DNA of 39,488 bases, from assembly GCA_021802115.1 (NCBI GenBank), contig JAKABA010000022.1:1-39488 (forward strand), in the 5' to 3' direction. A program made the translations under genes and the position numbers. The notes beneath the pieces were generated by a model. The model had not been told where the DNA came from and ran no database searches. It was given only the letters and a program-made list of their open reading frames with translations. Below, piece after piece: positions 22,911-31,344 of this stretch (position 1 is its first letter; each line of letters begins with the position of its first letter). Source of the stretch: a bacterium. Its GTDB lineage: Bacteria > Chloroflexota > Dormibacteria > UBA8260 > Bog-877.

Positions 22911-24317
22911 TCAATCGATCGCAGCCCCCTCGGCCATGCTGCGGGCCGACTGCACCATCTCAAACAGCGCTGAAATCGGCTCCGCGGCCAGGGAGCGACC
23001 CGCCTCCTTGCGCAGCCGGGCGATCGCCTGGTCGTGGTCCAGCGCCCGTCGGTAGGGGCGGTCCGAGGTGAGCGCCTCGAACACATCCGCCACGGCCACG
23101 ATCTGGGCGCCGAAGGTGAGGTCTGGCCCCCGAAGGTGGCGATGGTAGCCGGAGCCGTCCAGCCGCTCATGGTGGGAGGCTGCCATCTCGGCGACGTCGC
23201 CGAGCGGCCACAGCGGAGCCAGAAGCTGGTAGCTGATCTCCGTGTGGGCCTGCATCTCCATGACCTCGGCGGGATCCATCGGTCCCGCCTTGTCGAGGAT
23301 CGAGTTGCTGATCGCCAGTTTGCCGAGGTCCTGGAGCAGGGCGGCCAGGCAGATGCGGTCAGCCTCCTCCTCATCGAGGCCCATCACCGCCGCCATGCGC
23401 CGGGAGAGGAGCGCGGTGCGCGTGGAGTGGGTTGCGGTCCAGGGCGACTTGGCGTCGACCACGCCTGCGAACACCTGGCCAATCTTCAGCATCTCGGCGA
23501 GGGTCGCCGTGGGGACGCGGCGCGGATGCGGATCGAGGTGCGCCACCTGCTCCGGATGGGTGATGGTCGCGAAGCGGTCCCAGAGCTTGTCTCCCCGCGC
23601 ATGGACCAGAACCGCGTCGACCAGCTGGGGGTCGAACCAGGTCCCCCGGCGCCGCCGCAGCACCGACTCCACACTCCGCCGTCCCCCCAGCCGCCAGAAG
23701 ATCTCAGCGGTCTGGCTGAGCAGGATGATGCGGCTGAGCAGGGGGATCTCCTCCCCCTTGAGCCCGCGCGGCCGCCCCGAGCCGTTCCAGTGCTCGTCCA
23801 GGCACAGCACCGCCTCGGCGGCGGGCTCACCCCAGCCCAGCTCGCGCACCAGCTCCGCTCCGCGGGTGCAGCGGACCTGGACCAGCTCACTGGCAAGGCC
23901 GGGGCCCTTGGACCCCAGGGAGACCAGCTGGGCCATCTTTCTGGTGATGGGGGCGGCGGGGGCGGTCTGGCGGATCGCGAAGAGGACTGACTTCCACTGG
24001 CTGCTCCAGTCGGCGATCTTGAGCCGAGCCTTGGTGGAGCGGTCATCGGCTCCGAACCAGTGGGTGACGCTGTAGGCGTTGGCCGAGCAGCCGGCGTCCT
24101 TGAGCAAGAGGGCGTAGAACAGCTCCTGGCGCTCCTGGGGGCCGAGCCCCACCCAATCACCCAGCTTCATTCCCAGCCAGCACGACCTGAGCGCATGACC
24201 CATCGGCTCGCCCTCGGCCAGGTCGAGGGCTCGGGACAGGGACGCCATCACCAGCGAGCTGGGCATGGCTCCCTGGAAGTCGGCACGCAGGGGGGTGGGG
24301 GCGGGACTGGTGCTCAT
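22911..24317 (-). CDS. Tandem HD-GYP-like domain protein with altered metal-site residues
   Basis: A 468-residue protein with two HD-GYP-like halves. The C-terminal half has SILDKAGPMDPAE, ASHHERLDGSGYH, FGAQIVAVADVFEALTSDRPYR, clear HD-GYP landmarks, but the expected HD pair reads LLQDLGK (Gln for His, codon at 23331-23333). The N-terminal half has LFYALLLKDAGCSANA (Lys for His at 24099-24101) and LDEHWNGSGRPRGLKGEEIPLLSRI. HD-GYP enzymes hydrolyse cyclic-di-GMP. These substitutions suggest reduced activity or a binding-only role. ATG 24317 was chosen since the family part begins soon after. The frame to 24446 has no support. It is the only long minus-strand gene here, divergent from efp. 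Confidence 0.85.
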   Translation of the reverse strand: MSTSPAPTPLRADFQGAMPSSLVMASLSRALDLAEGEPMGHALRSCWLGMKLGDWVGLGPQERQELFYALLLKDAGCSANAYSVTHWFGADDRSTKARLKIADWSSQWKSVLFAIRQTAPAAPITRKMAQLVSLGSKGPGLASELVQVRCTRGAELVRELGWGEPAAEAVLCLDEHWNGSGRPRGLKGEEIPLLSRIILLSQTAEIFWRLGGRRSVESVLRRRRGTWFDPQLVDAVLVHARGDKLWDRFATITHPEQVAHLDPHPRRVPTATLAEMLKIGQVFAGVVDAKSPWTATHSTRTALLSRRMAAVMGLDEEEADRICLAALLQDLGKLAISNSILDKAGPMDPAEVMEMQAHTEISYQLLAPLWPLGDVAEMAASHHERLDGSGYHRHLRGPDLTFGAQIVAVADVFEALTSDRPYRRALDHDQAIARLRKEAGRSLAAEPISALFEMVQSARSMAEGAAID

Positions 24318-24548
24318 GCGAGCGCAGGATCTCACCGGGTCGATATGCCCGAGGTCGCGAAACTGCACCGGCTGCTGAAGAGGTTGTAGCAATGGCGTTA
24401 AGGTGGGCACGGTCGCGGCGGTCGGGAGGTGAAGTCCCACCGCCATTGAGAAGCTGGGATCATCTGACCTGAGGCGACCGCAGGGGAGATCCCGAGGCTC
24501 GCGGCCACTGGCCTGGCCAGCTCAGAACATGCGAAAAGGAGACCGCCG

Positions 24549-25109
24549 ATGATCAACGCCGGAGAGCTTCGAGCCGGCACCACCGTGGAGCGCAACGGGC
24601 AGCTGCTCGAGGTCCTGAGCTTCGAGCACATCAAGCTCGGGCGGGGCACCGCCGTGGTGCGGACCCGACTGCGCAACCTCAACACCGGCGCCGTCACGGA
24701 GGAGACCTTCCGGCCCGAGGAGCGGTTTCCCAGGGCGAGGATCGAGAAGGTCGAGGTCCAGTACCTCTATAAGGACGGAGACTCCCATGTGGTGATGGAC
24801 ACCTCGACCTTCGACCAGGTGACGCTGAGCGAGGAGCAGTTCCAGGAGGCCGCCAAGTGGCTGCGGGAGTCTGACCACCTCTACCTGCTGCGCTATGAGG
24901 ACCAGGTGCTGGGGGTGGAGGTTCCGATCTCGGTGACGCTGGAGGTCACCCAGACCGACCCCGGCTTCAAGGGCGACACCGCCACCGGCACGTTCAAGCC
25001 GGCAACCCTCGAGACCGGTGTGGTGGTGGATGTCCCGTTGTTCGTGGCGGTCGGGGATCGGATCAAGGTCGACACCCGGACCGGCAAGTACTCCGAACGC
25101 GCGCAATGA
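24549..25109 (+). CDS. efp: Translation elongation factor P
   Basis: EF-P binds between the ribosomal P and E sites and relieves stalling at polyproline. The 186-residue length and three beta-barrel domains are normal: an N-terminal KOW-like domain, then MDTSTFDQVTLSEEQ and the OB-type C-terminus ending VGDRIKVDTRTGKYSER. The loop that reaches the peptidyl-transferase centre reads HIKLGRGTAVVRT, so the tip residue is Arg32 where most EF-Ps carry Lys and the preceding Pro is Leu. Arg-tipped EF-P is best known from EarP-rhamnosylated proteins of beta- and gammaproteobacteria. No earP is in the window. ATG 24549 has AAAAGGAG upstream. It heads the long gene run to the window end. Confidence 0.96.
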   Translation: MINAGELRAGTTVERNGQLLEVLSFEHIKLGRGTAVVRTRLRNLNTGAVTEETFRPEERFPRARIEKVEVQYLYKDGDSHVVMDTSTFDQVTLSEEQFQEAAKWLRESDHLYLLRYEDQVLGVEVPISVTLEVTQTDPGFKGDTATGTFKPATLETGVVVDVPLFVAVGDRIKVDTRTGKYSERAQ

Positions 25110-25468
25110 CCAGCCCCCGCATCGCCGGTGCCAGGCCTGCGGGGCGGGTGCGGGTCGCCAGCGAGGTGGTTGCCTCGATCGCGGCGATGGCAGCGCTGCA
25201 GACCCACGGGGTGGCGGCGATATGCCAGAACCTGGGGGTCGGGGGGACTCGTCCGCTTAGGGCCGAGCAGAGCCACAAGGGGGTGCGGCTGGAGATGGTC
25301 GGGAGCTCCGCGATCAAGGTCGAGGTCTACGTCTGCATCACCGGGGACGCATCGGTACCGGAGCTGGCGGAGCAGCTGCAGGGAAGAGTCGAGAAGGACC
25401 TGCAGCAGATGCTGGGGCTGGAGGTGGTGGAGGTCAACGTTCACGTGGTCGAGATCGAGGAGGTCTGA
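25106..25468 (+). CDS. Asp23/Gls24 family protein
   Basis: A 120-residue protein of the Asp23/Gls24 (DUF322, YloU-like) family: VRVASEVVASIAAMAALQTHGV at the start, then VRLEMVGSSAIKVEVYVCITGD and the C-terminal KDLQQMLGLEVVEVNVHVVEI repeat of beta strands. Family members are membrane-associated envelope-stress proteins in Gram-positive bacteria, often encoded beside efp, accBC or nusB. Exact function is not established. ATG 25106 overlaps the efp stop (ATGA), and its own stop abuts nusB, so all three are coupled. Confidence 0.88.
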   Translation: MTSPRIAGARPAGRVRVASEVVASIAAMAALQTHGVAAICQNLGVGGTRPLRAEQSHKGVRLEMVGSSAIKVEVYVCITGDASVPELAEQLQGRVEKDLQQMLGLEVVEVNVHVVEIEEV

Positions 25469-25930
25469 GTGGCTGGTCCCAGGCATCGGGGACGGCAGGC
25501 AGCCGTCAGCGTCCTCTTCGAGGTGGAGTCGAGGCCGGGGGAGTGGCAGGATGCGCTCTCGTACGTCGCCGAGGTGCAGGAGCTACGGCCCGATTCCACA
25601 GCGTTCGCCACAGAGCTGGTCTCCGGGGTGCTGGCGCACATGTCCGAGATCGACTCGTTGCTGGAGGCCGCCTCCGTCAACTGGCGCCTGCAGCAGATGG
25701 GGGCGCTGGAGCGGGCGGTGCTGCGGCTGGCCGCCGAAGAGCTGGTCTGGCGTCGCCAGGATCCCCAGGCGGTGGTGATAGATGAGGCGGTTGAGATAGC
25801 CAAGGAGCTGGCCGGGCCGGAGGCAGGCGCCTTCGTGAACGGGGTGATGGGCCGGGTGGTCAGGGAAGGGTGGGTCCCTCAGGGAGGTAGTGGGGATGCT
25901 GGCGCCGAGCCGAATCCTGCAGGTCGGTGA
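25469..25930 (+). CDS. nusB: Transcription antitermination factor NusB
   Basis: NusB pairs with S10 (NusE) on boxA RNA to allow antitermination of rRNA operons. The 153-residue all-helical protein starts RHRGRQAAVSVLFEVE, the usual arginine-rich N-terminus, and shows WRLQQMGALERAVLRLAAEEL and VVIDEAVEIAKELAGPEAGAFVNGVMGRV, the most conserved C-terminal signature. The GTG start directly follows the preceding stop codon. The last residues run past the family end and overlap the xseA start by 35 bases. Confidence 0.93.
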   Translation: MAGPRHRGRQAAVSVLFEVESRPGEWQDALSYVAEVQELRPDSTAFATELVSGVLAHMSEIDSLLEAASVNWRLQQMGALERAVLRLAAEELVWRRQDPQAVVIDEAVEIAKELAGPEAGAFVNGVMGRVVREGWVPQGGSGDAGAEPNPAGR

Positions 25931-27215
25931 GCTCAACTCCCTGATCCGCGCCGACCTGGAGGAGGACCCGGATCTCGCGGACGTGTACGTCGAGGCGGAG
26001 ATCGGGACCTGCAGCCGTTCTGCGGCCGGGCACCGCTATCTGACTCTGACCGACTGCCGGCCCCAGGTGGCGGAGCCCGCCTCGATCAGGGCGGTCATGT
26101 TCCGCGGGGCGGGCCGAACCCTGGACTTCGAGCCCCAGACCGGCCAGCGGGTGATCGCCCATGGGCGCGTCTCCTTCTACCCCTCCCGCGGAGACGTGCA
26201 GCTCTACCTGGACCGCCTCGAGCCCACCGGCATCGGGGCGATCGCGATCGCCTTCCAGCAGCTGGTCGCCAAACTGGAGGCGGAGGGCCTCTTCCGGCCC
26301 GAGCGCAAGCGTCCGGTTCCCTTCCTGCCCCGGTCGGTGGCGGTGGTCACCTCCCCGAGGGGGGCCGCGATCAGAGACGTGATCCAGGTGATTCGCCGCC
26401 GCTGCCCGATCACCTCGGTCCTGGTGCTGCCGACCCTGGTGCAGGGGGAGGGTAGCCCGGCAGCGATTGTGGAAGCGCTCCGGCTGGCCGACCGCGTTGG
26501 CCCGGATGTCATCCTCCTGGTCCGGGGCGGCGGCTCGCTCGAGGACCTGCAGGCGTTCAACACCGAGGAGGTGGCCCGCGCGGTGGCCGCGCTGGCCCAT
26601 CCCGTAATCACCGGGGTCGGGCACGAGACGGACACCACCGTGGTGGACTTCATCGCGGACCGTCGGGCTGCGACCCCGTCGGTGGCGGCGGAGCTCGCGG
26701 TACCCGATCTGGAGCAACTGCGGGCGGACGTGGCGGCCAGGCGGTTGCGGCTGCGCCGGGGGTTCGACGCCCGGTTGGGTCAGATGGCCCAGTCACTGGC
26801 GCAGCAGCAGGCGAGGCTGCAGCGGCTGGCACCCCGCGTGCGGGTCGAGGCCGGACGCCAGGATCTGGACCGGATGACCGCTCGGCTCCAGCGCGCGGGT
26901 CTCCGGATCGTGTCCGAACGACGCTCTGAGCTGCTGGGCCGCCTGCGGCTGCTCCAGGCGAAGGGCCCGGGGCCGCGGCTGCTGCGTGCCCGTGAGGAGT
27001 TCGCAGGCCGGGTCGGGCGTCTCTCGGCCCTCAGCCCGCTGGCGGTGCTGAGTAGGGGATACTCGATAACCTACCTGGCGGACCAGGCGGTGATGCTGCG
27101 GGATCCCGCCCAGGTCAGGGCTGGAGATCGGCTCACAACCCGGGTGGCCGGGGGGACAGTCACCAGCACCGTGATCGACTCGAAGCCGCTGCAGGAGGTG
27201 GGCGATGGAGCGTGA
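25896..27215 (+). CDS. xseA: Exodeoxyribonuclease VII large subunit
   Basis: The catalytic subunit of Exo VII, which degrades single-stranded DNA from both ends. The 439-residue protein has an N-terminal OB fold (VGELNSLIRADLEED, VYVEAEIG), then the catalytic domain with VAVVTSPRGAAIRDVIQV, RGGGSLEDLQAFN and GVGHETDTTVVDFIADRRAATPSVAAE, and a long charged coiled-coil. ATG 25896 was preferred over GTG 25890 because GGAGGT (25883-25888) sits seven bases upstream. It overlaps nusB by 35 bases and the small subunit gene by 11. Confidence 0.95.
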   Translation: MLAPSRILQVGELNSLIRADLEEDPDLADVYVEAEIGTCSRSAAGHRYLTLTDCRPQVAEPASIRAVMFRGAGRTLDFEPQTGQRVIAHGRVSFYPSRGDVQLYLDRLEPTGIGAIAIAFQQLVAKLEAEGLFRPERKRPVPFLPRSVAVVTSPRGAAIRDVIQVIRRRCPITSVLVLPTLVQGEGSPAAIVEALRLADRVGPDVILLVRGGGSLEDLQAFNTEEVARAVAALAHPVITGVGHETDTTVVDFIADRRAATPSVAAELAVPDLEQLRADVAARRLRLRRGFDARLGQMAQSLAQQQARLQRLAPRVRVEAGRQDLDRMTARLQRAGLRIVSERRSELLGRLRLLQAKGPGPRLLRAREEFAGRVGRLSALSPLAVLSRGYSITYLADQAVMLRDPAQVRAGDRLTTRVAGGTVTSTVIDSKPLQEVGDGA

Positions 27216-27507
27216 ACCCGGGGCGCAGGCGGCGGTCGTGACGGCCGCCACGGAGACCCTTGACTACGAGGCGGCGTTGGGAGAGCTCGACGCGGTCCTG
27301 CAGCGTCTGGAGGACGGCAAGGCGCCCCTCGAGCAGGCGATGGAGCTCTACGAGCGGGGCGTGGCGCTGGTCAAGCGCTGCTCGGCCCTTCTGGATGGCG
27401 CTGAGAAGCGGGTGATGGAGCTTTCGATCGGACCCGACGGCGAGGTGTCCGAGCGCCCCTTCCAGCCGGGCGCCGAAGCCGACCCAGGCGCCGGCCGGGA
27501 CGCTTGA
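27205..27507 (+). CDS. xseB: Exodeoxyribonuclease VII small subunit
   Basis: A 100-residue partner of XseA. The family core is plain: DYEAALGELDAVLQRLEDGKAPLEQAMELYERGVALVKRC, here seen at residues 20-60, a helical hairpin that wraps the large subunit's coiled coil. A short variable tail follows. GGAGG precedes ATG 27205, which lies inside the end of xseA, so production of the two subunits is coupled. Confidence 0.93.
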   Translation: MEREPGAQAAVVTAATETLDYEAALGELDAVLQRLEDGKAPLEQAMELYERGVALVKRCSALLDGAEKRVMELSIGPDGEVSERPFQPGAEADPGAGRDA

Positions 27508-27516
27508 CCACAGGTA

Positions 27517-27948
27517 GTGGCCCCACTCTTCTCCAATCAGTTCATATGGGTGCCCGCTCTCGCCTGGGCGATCGCGCAGTGCCTCAAGGTCGCGACGGAC
27601 TCGTGGAGGCGGCGGCGCTTCAGCGTACGGTCGATCGGACTCTCGGGAGGGATGCCGAGTTCCCACACAGCTCTCACCGTTTGCCTTACGACCCTGCTGG
27701 GTCGGCGTCTGGGCACCGGCTCACCCGTGTTCGCCGCCGCGGCGGTGCTCACGGTGGTGGTGATCTACGACGCCACCGGAGTGCGGCGCTCCGCCGGCCA
27801 GCAGGGGCTGATCCTCAACCGGATGATCGAGGATCTGCGCAGCCACCTGGGCCTGCGCTACGAGCGCGTGCGCGACTTTCTCGGCCACACTCCCTACGAG
27901 GTGCTGGCCGGGCTGATTCTGGGGTTTGCGATCGGGATGCTGCTCTGA
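27517..27948 (+). CDS. Divergent PAP2-family membrane protein (DUF212)
   Basis: A 143-residue protein with four or five hydrophobic segments and the divergent-PAP2 signatures SGGMPSSHTAL (32-45 region), VVIYDATGVRRSAGQQ and LGHTPYEVLAGLI near the C-terminus. PAP2 enzymes are lipid or isoprenoid phosphate phosphatases, and the divergent family has no settled substrate. The GTG start at 27517 is nine bases after the xseB stop. Its place between xseB and nadK varies from the arrangement usual in other bacteria, where an isoprenoid synthase commonly follows xseB, so an isoprenoid phosphate substrate is a reasonable guess but only that. Confidence 0.88.
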   Translation: MAPLFSNQFIWVPALAWAIAQCLKVATDSWRRRRFSVRSIGLSGGMPSSHTALTVCLTTLLGRRLGTGSPVFAAAAVLTVVVIYDATGVRRSAGQQGLILNRMIEDLRSHLGLRYERVRDFLGHTPYEVLAGLILGFAIGMLL

Positions 27949-28009
27949 CGGCGCGACCGGACCTTGCGGAGCCCCTACCATCCAACCGACAACCCGCACA
28001 GGAGATGAG

Positions 28010-28921
28010 GTGAGCGTGGCCGAGCCCCGAGGAGTGATCGCCTTCTTGCTCAACCTGCACGAGGATCCAGAGGCCCCTCCGCTCTTGCAGGCGCTGTCCT
28101 TGGCCCGGGCGGCCGGGTTCCAGACCGTGGTGGCGCAGCGGGACGCCGAGAGCGTGATCCGGCCCCAGCTGCCGGGTCTACGCTTGCTGGTCTGCGTCGG
28201 CGGCGATGGGACCCTGCTGTACGGCGCCCGGCTGGTAGCCCCCGCCGGGGTCCCGGTCCTGGGTGTCAACCGAGGCCACCTGGGCTTTCTGGCCAGCGTT
28301 GAGCTGCCCGAGCTGCCCGCCGCCATCACCGCCTTCGCGGACGGGAGGTGCCGGCACCAGCTGCGGGGGACCCTCCGCGGGGTGATCACCTACGACGGAG
28401 CCTCACTCCCCGCAGAACGGGTGGAGATCGCCGTGAATGAGGTGGTCCTGAAGGCGGATGCGTTCAATCTGGTCCGGATCCGGGTCCGGGCGGACTCAGA
28501 CCTCATCGGAGACTTCGACGCCGACGGCCTGATCGTGGCGACCAGCATCGGGTCCACCGCCTACTCGCTATCGGCGGGCGGCCCCCCCCTCGACCCCGCG
28601 GTGCCCGCGCTGGTGTTGACCGCGCTCAACCCCCACGCGATTCTCACTCGCTCCCTGGTGATTCCCGACAGCTGCGAGGTGGTGGTGGAGATGCTGCGGG
28701 GCCGAGCCGTGGTGGCGGCGGACGGCTTCCCCTGGGGAAGCCTGGTTGAGAAAGGGGAGATGAGGGTCGGCCGCGGGCCCCAGCTGGACCTGTGCGAGCC
28801 CCCGGGCACCGCCGGGTTCTTCTCCCGACTGCGGTCCAAGACCGGCTTTGGCAGAGTGCTTAAGGTGCCCGCGTCCGCTGGCGAGGTGGACCTCCACCCG
28901 CTTTCCGATCCTTGGGGCTGA
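28010..28921 (+). CDS. nadK: NAD kinase
   Basis: NadK phosphorylates NAD to NADP. The 303-residue protein has GGDGT at residues 64-68, NRGHLGFLA, VNEVVLKAD, and FDADGLIVATSIGSTAYSLSAGGP, the complete catalytic signature. It starts at GTG 28010 preceded by GGAG (28001-28004). GTG 28016 is an alternative. It precedes recN by two bases, a neighbourhood conserved in many bacteria, and complements the NAD synthase genes further along the run. Confidence 0.95.
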   Translation: MSVAEPRGVIAFLLNLHEDPEAPPLLQALSLARAAGFQTVVAQRDAESVIRPQLPGLRLLVCVGGDGTLLYGARLVAPAGVPVLGVNRGHLGFLASVELPELPAAITAFADGRCRHQLRGTLRGVITYDGASLPAERVEIAVNEVVLKADAFNLVRIRVRADSDLIGDFDADGLIVATSIGSTAYSLSAGGPPLDPAVPALVLTALNPHAILTRSLVIPDSCEVVVEMLRGRAVVAADGFPWGSLVEKGEMRVGRGPQLDLCEPPGTAGFFSRLRSKTGFGRVLKVPASAGEVDLHPLSDPWG

Positions 28922-28923
28922 GT

Positions 28924-30633
28924 TTGCTGGTCGAGCTCAGGGTCGAGAACCTGGCGGTCATGGCGCGGGCGGGATGCTCCTTCGGTCCGGGACTCAACGC
29001 GGTCACGGGCGAGACCGGTGCGGGCAAGTCGGTGCTGCTGGCCTCCCTGGCCCTGGCCCTTGGTGGGCGGGCCGATCCGCAGCTCGTCCGGGCCGGGTCG
29101 GAGCGGGGGTCGGCGCATGCGGTGTTCTCAGATGTGCCCGGGTCTGCCGCAACGGCGCTGGTGGCGCTCGGCGTGGACCCCGGGGATGTGCTGGTGCTGG
29201 GGCGGGAGCTGCTGCGGTCGGGACGAACCAGCGCCAGGATCAATGCCCAGACCGTGCCGGTGTCCACGGTGCGGGAGGTGGGAGAGGCCCTTCTGGAGGT
29301 CCATGGCCAGGGAGTCTCCTCCCGCTGGCTGATGGAGTCGGAGCAGCGCCAGGCGATCGACGCCTTCGGCGGCGAGATGCTGATCGCGCTCAGGGACGGG
29401 GTCGCCGAGCTCTTCGACCGGCGCCAGGAAACCCTCGCTGAGCTCGTGCGGCTGCGGGGGCTGGAGCATCAGGAGCAGCGCGAGCTGGAGCAGGCGGTGC
29501 TGGATCTCGAGGAGCTGCGCGCGGCCGCCCTGGTGACCGGAGAGGACCGTGACCTCCTCAGTGAGCGTGAGCGCCTGCTGCATTCGGCGCGCCTGCGCGA
29601 AGCCGCCGAGCAGCTGCATCTGGCGGCTGGCGGAGGCGACCCGGCCGATGCCGGGCCGACCCTGGCCCGAGCCCTTCAGCAGGCTCGCGGGCTGGCCGGG
29701 ATCGACCCGGAACTGGACCGGGCGGTCGCGCAGGCCCGGGAGGTGGTCGTGCTTTTGCAGGAGCTGGTGCTCCAGCTGAGCTCATATCTCGACACCCTCC
29801 CCGACGACGACTCCCGCCTGGGCCAGGTGGAGGAACGGCTGGCGCTGTTGGAACGGCTGGCCCGCCGCCACGGCGGCAGCCTGGAGGCGGCGATTGAGCG
29901 CCGGGAACAGGCGGCCCGCCTGGTCGCCGAGCGCGGTGGCATCACCGGTCGCCTCGGTGAGCTGGAGGCCGAGCTGGGAGCGCTGGACGGCCGTCTGGCG
30001 GAGGCCTGCACGAAGCTCACAGCGGCCAGGGAAGCCGCCGCCCGGGAGTTGGAGCGTGAGGTGACCGGGGATCTGCGCCAGATGCTGATGCCCCATGCTC
30101 GGTTCGCGGCCCGGGTCTGGCGCCAGCTCGGGCCGGGCGGGATCGCGCTGCCTGACGGCACCGCGGTGGAGGTCGGGCGTGACGGGTGGGACCGGGTCTC
30201 CTTCGAGCTCGCGGCCAACCGGGGGGACCAGCCGCGTCCACTGCGGGACACCGCCTCCGGGGGCGAGCTGTCGCGGGTTGCGCTCGCCCTGCTCTCCCAC
30301 CTCAGCCAGCGCTCTGGAGTCGGCACCGTGGTGTTCGACGAGATCGACCAGGGGCTTGGGGGCGAGGCCGCCAACCGGGTTGGCGAGCTCCTGCGGCAGG
30401 CGGCTCAGAGCCGCCAGGTCATCTGTGTGACCCATCTGGCGCCTATCGCGGCCCGAGCCAGCACCCACCTCCGGGTTGTCAAGACCGAAGAGGGTGGGGG
30501 TGTCAGCAGTCGGATCGAGCAGCTGGACCAGGACGGACGGGTTGAGGAACTTGCCCGGCTGCTGGCCGGCGAGGCGACACCGAGGGTGGCCAGGCAGCAC
30601 GCGCAGGAGCTGTTGCTGGCCGTGGGCCGTTAG
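28924..30633 (+). CDS. recN: DNA repair protein RecN
   Basis: SMC-like ATPase that helps repair double-strand breaks. The 569-residue protein has Walker A GETGAGKS (29-36), the EVHGQ motif, a long central coiled coil rich in Glu, Arg and Leu, then the ABC signature TASGGELSRVALAL, Walker B VVFDEIDQGLGG and VICVTHLAPIAA. Start TTG 28924 leads directly to the conserved VELRVENLAVM. TTG 28912, inside nadK, is an alternative. The coiled coil includes Glu-rich stretches but no frameshift. Confidence 0.94.
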   Translation: MLVELRVENLAVMARAGCSFGPGLNAVTGETGAGKSVLLASLALALGGRADPQLVRAGSERGSAHAVFSDVPGSAATALVALGVDPGDVLVLGRELLRSGRTSARINAQTVPVSTVREVGEALLEVHGQGVSSRWLMESEQRQAIDAFGGEMLIALRDGVAELFDRRQETLAELVRLRGLEHQEQRELEQAVLDLEELRAAALVTGEDRDLLSERERLLHSARLREAAEQLHLAAGGGDPADAGPTLARALQQARGLAGIDPELDRAVAQAREVVVLLQELVLQLSSYLDTLPDDDSRLGQVEERLALLERLARRHGGSLEAAIERREQAARLVAERGGITGRLGELEAELGALDGRLAEACTKLTAAREAAARELEREVTGDLRQMLMPHARFAARVWRQLGPGGIALPDGTAVEVGRDGWDRVSFELAANRGDQPRPLRDTASGGELSRVALALLSHLSQRSGVGTVVFDEIDQGLGGEAANRVGELLRQAAQSRQVICVTHLAPIAARASTHLRVVKTEEGGGVSSRIEQLDQDGRVEELARLLAGEATPRVARQHAQELLLAVGR

Positions 30634-30636
30634 GCC

Positions 30637-31344
30637 ATGGGGGATTGGCACGAGCGGCTGGAGCTCGAGCGGTTGCCGGAGCTGCTCGCCAAGGCGCAGC
30701 GGGGCGAGGTCGAGCTCGGCGACGTCAGCCTCGCGGTCCTCAGCCACCAGCTGCGGGAGCTGGTGGTCGGGGCCGAGGGCGAAATTGACCTACTCGGGGC
30801 GGCCGAGTCGCTGCAGCTTCTGACCCAGCTGCTCGAGCTGAAGATGGGCCGCCGGCTTGACGAGCTCAGCGACGAGAGCCTGAACCAGGGCGAGGCCATC
30901 TCCGAAGAGCCCGACCTGGGGGCTCGCCTTGAGGAGTATCGGATCTTCAAGGCCGCCGCGGGAGTCCTGCTGGCCGACTCGTCGGCCGGGCCACGAGCCT
31001 TCCTCAGGGTGCTGGGGGTGCCTGTCGACCCCCGCCCATCGCTCCACCTCAGCCCGGAGCAGCTGGCGGTCGCCTTCTCCGAGCTGCTGACGCGGCTGCC
31101 CGAGCCCGAGGAGGTCCAGCTGAGGCTGCCCGCCTACACCGTCGAGGACAAGGTGGAGGAGCTGCGCACCCTCCTCAGGGAACGGGGAACGCTGGAGTTT
31201 GACGAGGTGTTCGCCGCGGCCCGGGACCGCTTGGAGGCGGTCGCCTTCTTCCTCGCCCTGCTGGAGCTGGTGTGGAGCGGCGAGGCCACCTGCGACCAGG
31301 GTGAGCCCGCCGGCCCGATCCGGGTGGAGCGATCCCTTGGTTGA
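30637..31344 (+). CDS. scpA: Segregation and condensation protein A
   Basis: The kleisin subunit of the SMC-ScpAB condensin, bridging the SMC heads. The 235-residue protein has the kleisin N-terminal region (ELGDVSLAVLSHQLRELV, then LGAAESLQLLTQLLELKMGRRL) and the C-terminal winged helix (VFAAARDRLEAVAFFLALLEL). The start ATG is four bases after the recN stop. It overlaps scpB by eight bases. smc is not in the window. Confidence 0.92.
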   Translation: MGDWHERLELERLPELLAKAQRGEVELGDVSLAVLSHQLRELVVGAEGEIDLLGAAESLQLLTQLLELKMGRRLDELSDESLNQGEAISEEPDLGARLEEYRIFKAAAGVLLADSSAGPRAFLRVLGVPVDPRPSLHLSPEQLAVAFSELLTRLPEPEEVQLRLPAYTVEDKVEELRTLLRERGTLEFDEVFAAARDRLEAVAFFLALLELVWSGEATCDQGEPAGPIRVERSLG

